Part shown: piece by piece, positions 5,238 through 6,021 of the stretch
Numbering within the stretch: the stretch's first letter is position 1
Layout: every line of letters begins with the position of its first letter
DNA from: JBDKTK01 sp964556675
GTDB lineage: Bacteria; Desulfobacterota; Syntrophia; Syntrophales; UBA4778
Reading direction: 5' to 3'
Length of the DNA: 6,021 nt
Assembly: GCA_964556675.1 (NCBI GenBank)
Contig: CAZKYN010000203.1
Coordinates: forward strand, 1 to 6,021
The notes under the pieces: generated by a model
What the model was told of the DNA's origin: nothing
The model's database searches: none
Seen by the model: only the letters and a program-made list of their open reading frames with translations
Made by a program: the position numbers and the translations under genes

Positions 5238-5250
5238 AAAAGGAGGAGGT
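5238..5250 (+). promoter_or_regulatory. Orphan Shine-Dalgarno sequence
   Basis: AAAAGGAGGAGGT is as good a ribosome site as any in the window, but no ATG, GTG or TTG with a usable frame follows at normal distance. Either the gene it served has been lost or it acts on the other strand, where it reads ACCTCCTCC just ahead of the 5189-5219 terminator. Confidence 0.4.
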
Positions 5251-5366
5251 AATCAAACACGATTTACCGCTATCCCGGAATGATGAATGAAATCAATTCG
5301 ATTTAGCAACTTTTAGCAATAGCCCGGTTCTGCCCTTCGGGGGCCGGGACAAGGATCGCCCTCTGA

Positions 5367-5387
5367 ATAAGATTCCAGGAATCTTAT
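5367..5387. repeat. 21-bp perfect palindrome overlapping a TATAAT
   Basis: ATAAGATTCC and GGAATCTTAT are exact inverted repeats around a central A. The right arm overlaps a perfect TATAAT (5385-5390) on the plus strand, though no good -35 box lies 17 bases before it. On the minus strand it falls 29 bases after the stop of the 5416-5613 gene without a T tract. A protein-binding site is more likely than a terminator. The core GATTCCAGGA recurs at 5718-5727. Confidence 0.55.
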
Positions 5388-5415
5388 AATCGGCGGGCAT
5401 GCATTTTAAGGGAGA

Positions 5416-5613
5416 CTACCCGAAATAATATAATCTGTTTTTTAAAATCCATTCCATCGCCGCTTTGCATTTCGGGGTAAGCCGGCGAGCGGAATACCAC
5501 GACTGTGCAAGGGTGAAGTTGGTGTAGGGCGCTATCTCTCGTCCCTCGATGTGAAATGTAGTCTCCCGATGGTCGGTGCAGACCATCCTGATTTCTTTTA
5601 CCGGGGGTAACAT
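5416..5613 (-). CDS. Small hypothetical protein (65 aa)
   Basis: I do not recognise this protein. The ATG at 5611-5613 has GAGAGGCG (5618-5625) at good spacing, which is the main reason to accept it. The 65-residue product has two cysteines (one in VCTDHRE, one in PKCKAAMEW), a polar first half with TTFHIEGREIAPYTNF, and an amphipathic C-terminal stretch rich in Arg, Lys, Trp and Tyr (AAMEWILKNRLYYFG). There is no signal peptide, membrane segment or known motif. It is isolated: the next minus-strand features are the palindrome 29 bases downstream and the terminator about 200 bases downstream, and a 12-bp palindrome (5663-5674) lies about 50 bases upstream of its start. It could be a small regulator or a toxin-antitoxin-sized protein, but nothing visible decides this. 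Confidence 0.45.
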   Translation of the reverse strand: MLPPVKEIRMVCTDHRETTFHIEGREIAPYTNFTLAQSWYSARRLTPKCKAAMEWILKNRLYYFG

Positions 5614-5662
5614 AAATCGCCTCTCTTTCTTTATTATTCGGCCTTAAGCGATTAAATGTTTG

Positions 5663-5674
5663 GTAACATGTTAC
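5663..5674. promoter_or_regulatory. 12-bp palindrome, operator candidate
   Basis: GTAACATGTTAC is its own reverse complement. It sits about 50 bases upstream of the minus-strand ATG at 5613, where a repressor or activator site for that gene would be expected. I could not find a convincing -10/-35 pair beside it. Confidence 0.35.
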
Positions 5675-5806
5675 TGCAGCATTGAAGAGAAGGATATAAG
5701 GCGAATTCTCAAAACGCGATTCCAGGATAATGAATTCAGGGGTGGGTATTTACCGTAATATTCGTATACGGTCGCAAATACTTTCTTAGTACAATTGAAA
5801 ATAAGT

Positions 5807-5842
5807 CAAAAAGAGACAGGCCATTCAGGCGGTCCCTTTTTG
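5807..5842 (+). terminator. Terminator- or attenuator-like hairpin in the leader
   Basis: CAAAAAG (5807-5813) pairs with CTTTTTG (5836-5842). The stem continues inward through GAC/GTC and GCC/GGC with small mismatches to the loop ATTCA. The outer A/T-rich arms supply the T tract on both strands, so it could stop transcription in either direction. Lying about 90 bases before the 5931 start, it may act as an attenuator. Confidence 0.4.
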
Positions 5843-5930
5843 ATCTTTGGGGTCCGACGGATTTTTAGAAACCGGGATTCCGCTTGCGCCGAGGCTCCCG
5901 GCTGCCCTCAACCAAAAGGAGGATTAACAC

Positions 5931-6021
5931 CTGACCAAGGGACTTGCCGCCCTTGCAGTTTTCTTTTATTTATTCAGCAGGTACCTGCCGATCGTCATTA
6001 TTTCCGCTTCCTTCGTCCCCT
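5931..6021 (+). CDS. Hydrophobic membrane protein, N-terminal part, probable CTG start
   Basis: Thirty codons are visible before the window ends. A strong AAAAGGAGG (5914-5922) stands eight bases before CTG at 5931. An in-frame TAA lies at 5925-5927, and no ATG, GTG or TTG occurs in the visible frame, so CTG is the only plausible start. The product begins MTKGLAALAVFFYLFSR if the initiator is read as Met, then YLPIVIISASFVP. It has one hydrophobic segment, a short break with Arg and Tyr, then another hydrophobic stretch, as at the start of a multi-pass membrane protein such as a transporter or anion permease. The family cannot be named from this piece. It is divergent from the 65-residue gene and preceded by the structured leader. 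Confidence 0.55.
   Translation, partial: MTKGLAALAVFFYLFSRYLPIVIISASFVP

Larger units (their letters stand above)
4668..5415. other. Gene-poor regulatory and relic region
   Basis: No intact gene could be supported here on either strand. The stretch holds divergent promoter candidates sharing a palindrome (4770-4826), a ribosome-site hairpin (4841-4866), a decayed [2Fe-2S] coding relic (4869-5108), two minus-strand terminators (5114-5141 and 5189-5219), an orphan ribosome site (5238-5250), a pair of direct TTTAGCAA copies ten bases apart (5302-5309 and 5312-5319), a GC-rich hairpin (about 5322-5347) and a 21-bp palindrome (5367-5387). Confidence 0.6.
5614..5930. other. Structured intergenic region between divergent genes
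   Basis: No gene is seen here. It separates the minus-strand gene at 5416-5613 from the plus-strand membrane protein at 5931. It contains a 12-bp palindrome (5663-5674), a 12-bp stem with a three-base bulge (5746-5781), a hairpin with A and T flanks (5807-5842) and a GC-rich hairpin pairing CCGGGA (about 5871-5876) with TCCCGG (about 5895-5900). These structures in succession suggest a long regulated leader for the downstream gene. Confidence 0.5.

Noticed and set aside
5293..5400. 35-codon minus-strand frame starting at 5400
   Set aside because: No ribosome site. Its codons run through the 21-bp palindrome and a GC hairpin, and the product has no recognisable feature.
5865..5925. Cyclic-di-GMP or molybdenum-cofactor riboswitch in the leader of the membrane gene
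   Set aside because: The conserved core sequences I know for these classes were not found; only generic hairpins are visible.

Overview
The window looks like a bacterial chromosome segment, probably from an anaerobic Desulfobacterota-type (former Deltaproteobacteria) organism. That is an inference. It rests on the mix of a PEP-CTERM surface protein, a molybdenum-storage-protein homologue, a PaaK/CapK-type ligase and a ModE-type regulator, together with moderately GC-rich coding DNA and strong AGGAGG ribosome sites. No rRNA, tRNA, CRISPR array or insertion sequence was recognised.

Layout. Positions 2-523 (+) hold the 3' end of a secreted fibro-slime-domain protein with a PEP-CTERM anchor, followed by a clear intrinsic terminator (557-588). 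Facing it, on the minus strand, is a run of genes read from right to left: a ModE-type DNA-binding protein (4287-4667), a TiaS-like protein (3397-4137), a 74-residue unknown (3171-3395), a molybdenum-storage-protein (MosA/MosB) homologue of the amino-acid-kinase fold (2300-3130), a PaaK/CapK-type adenylate-forming ligase (850-2244) and a small, apparently frameshifted membrane-protein gene (587-821). The five genes downstream of modE sit behind a good sigma70-like promoter (4188-4216). Their gaps are 1, 40, 55 and 28 bases, so they probably form one operon.

Right of the regulator, 4668-5415 has no intact gene that I can defend. It contains back-to-back promoter candidates around a perfect 7+7 palindrome, a hairpin that would mask a ribosome binding site, and a decayed plant-type [2Fe-2S] domain whose signature is split between two reading frames. 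It also has two tandem minus-strand terminators, an orphan perfect Shine-Dalgarno sequence and a 21-bp palindrome. A possible 65-residue minus-strand gene (5416-5613) follows. After a structured 317-base intergenic region, a hydrophobic protein appears to start with CTG at 5931 and runs off the window.

How it may work together (inference): the ModE-type regulator and the MosA/MosB homologue point to molybdenum or tungsten handling. A TiaS-like ATP-dependent enzyme, an adenylate-forming ligase and two tiny proteins in the same transcription unit are not explained by any storage system I know. This five- or six-gene set is the best candidate here for an undescribed system.
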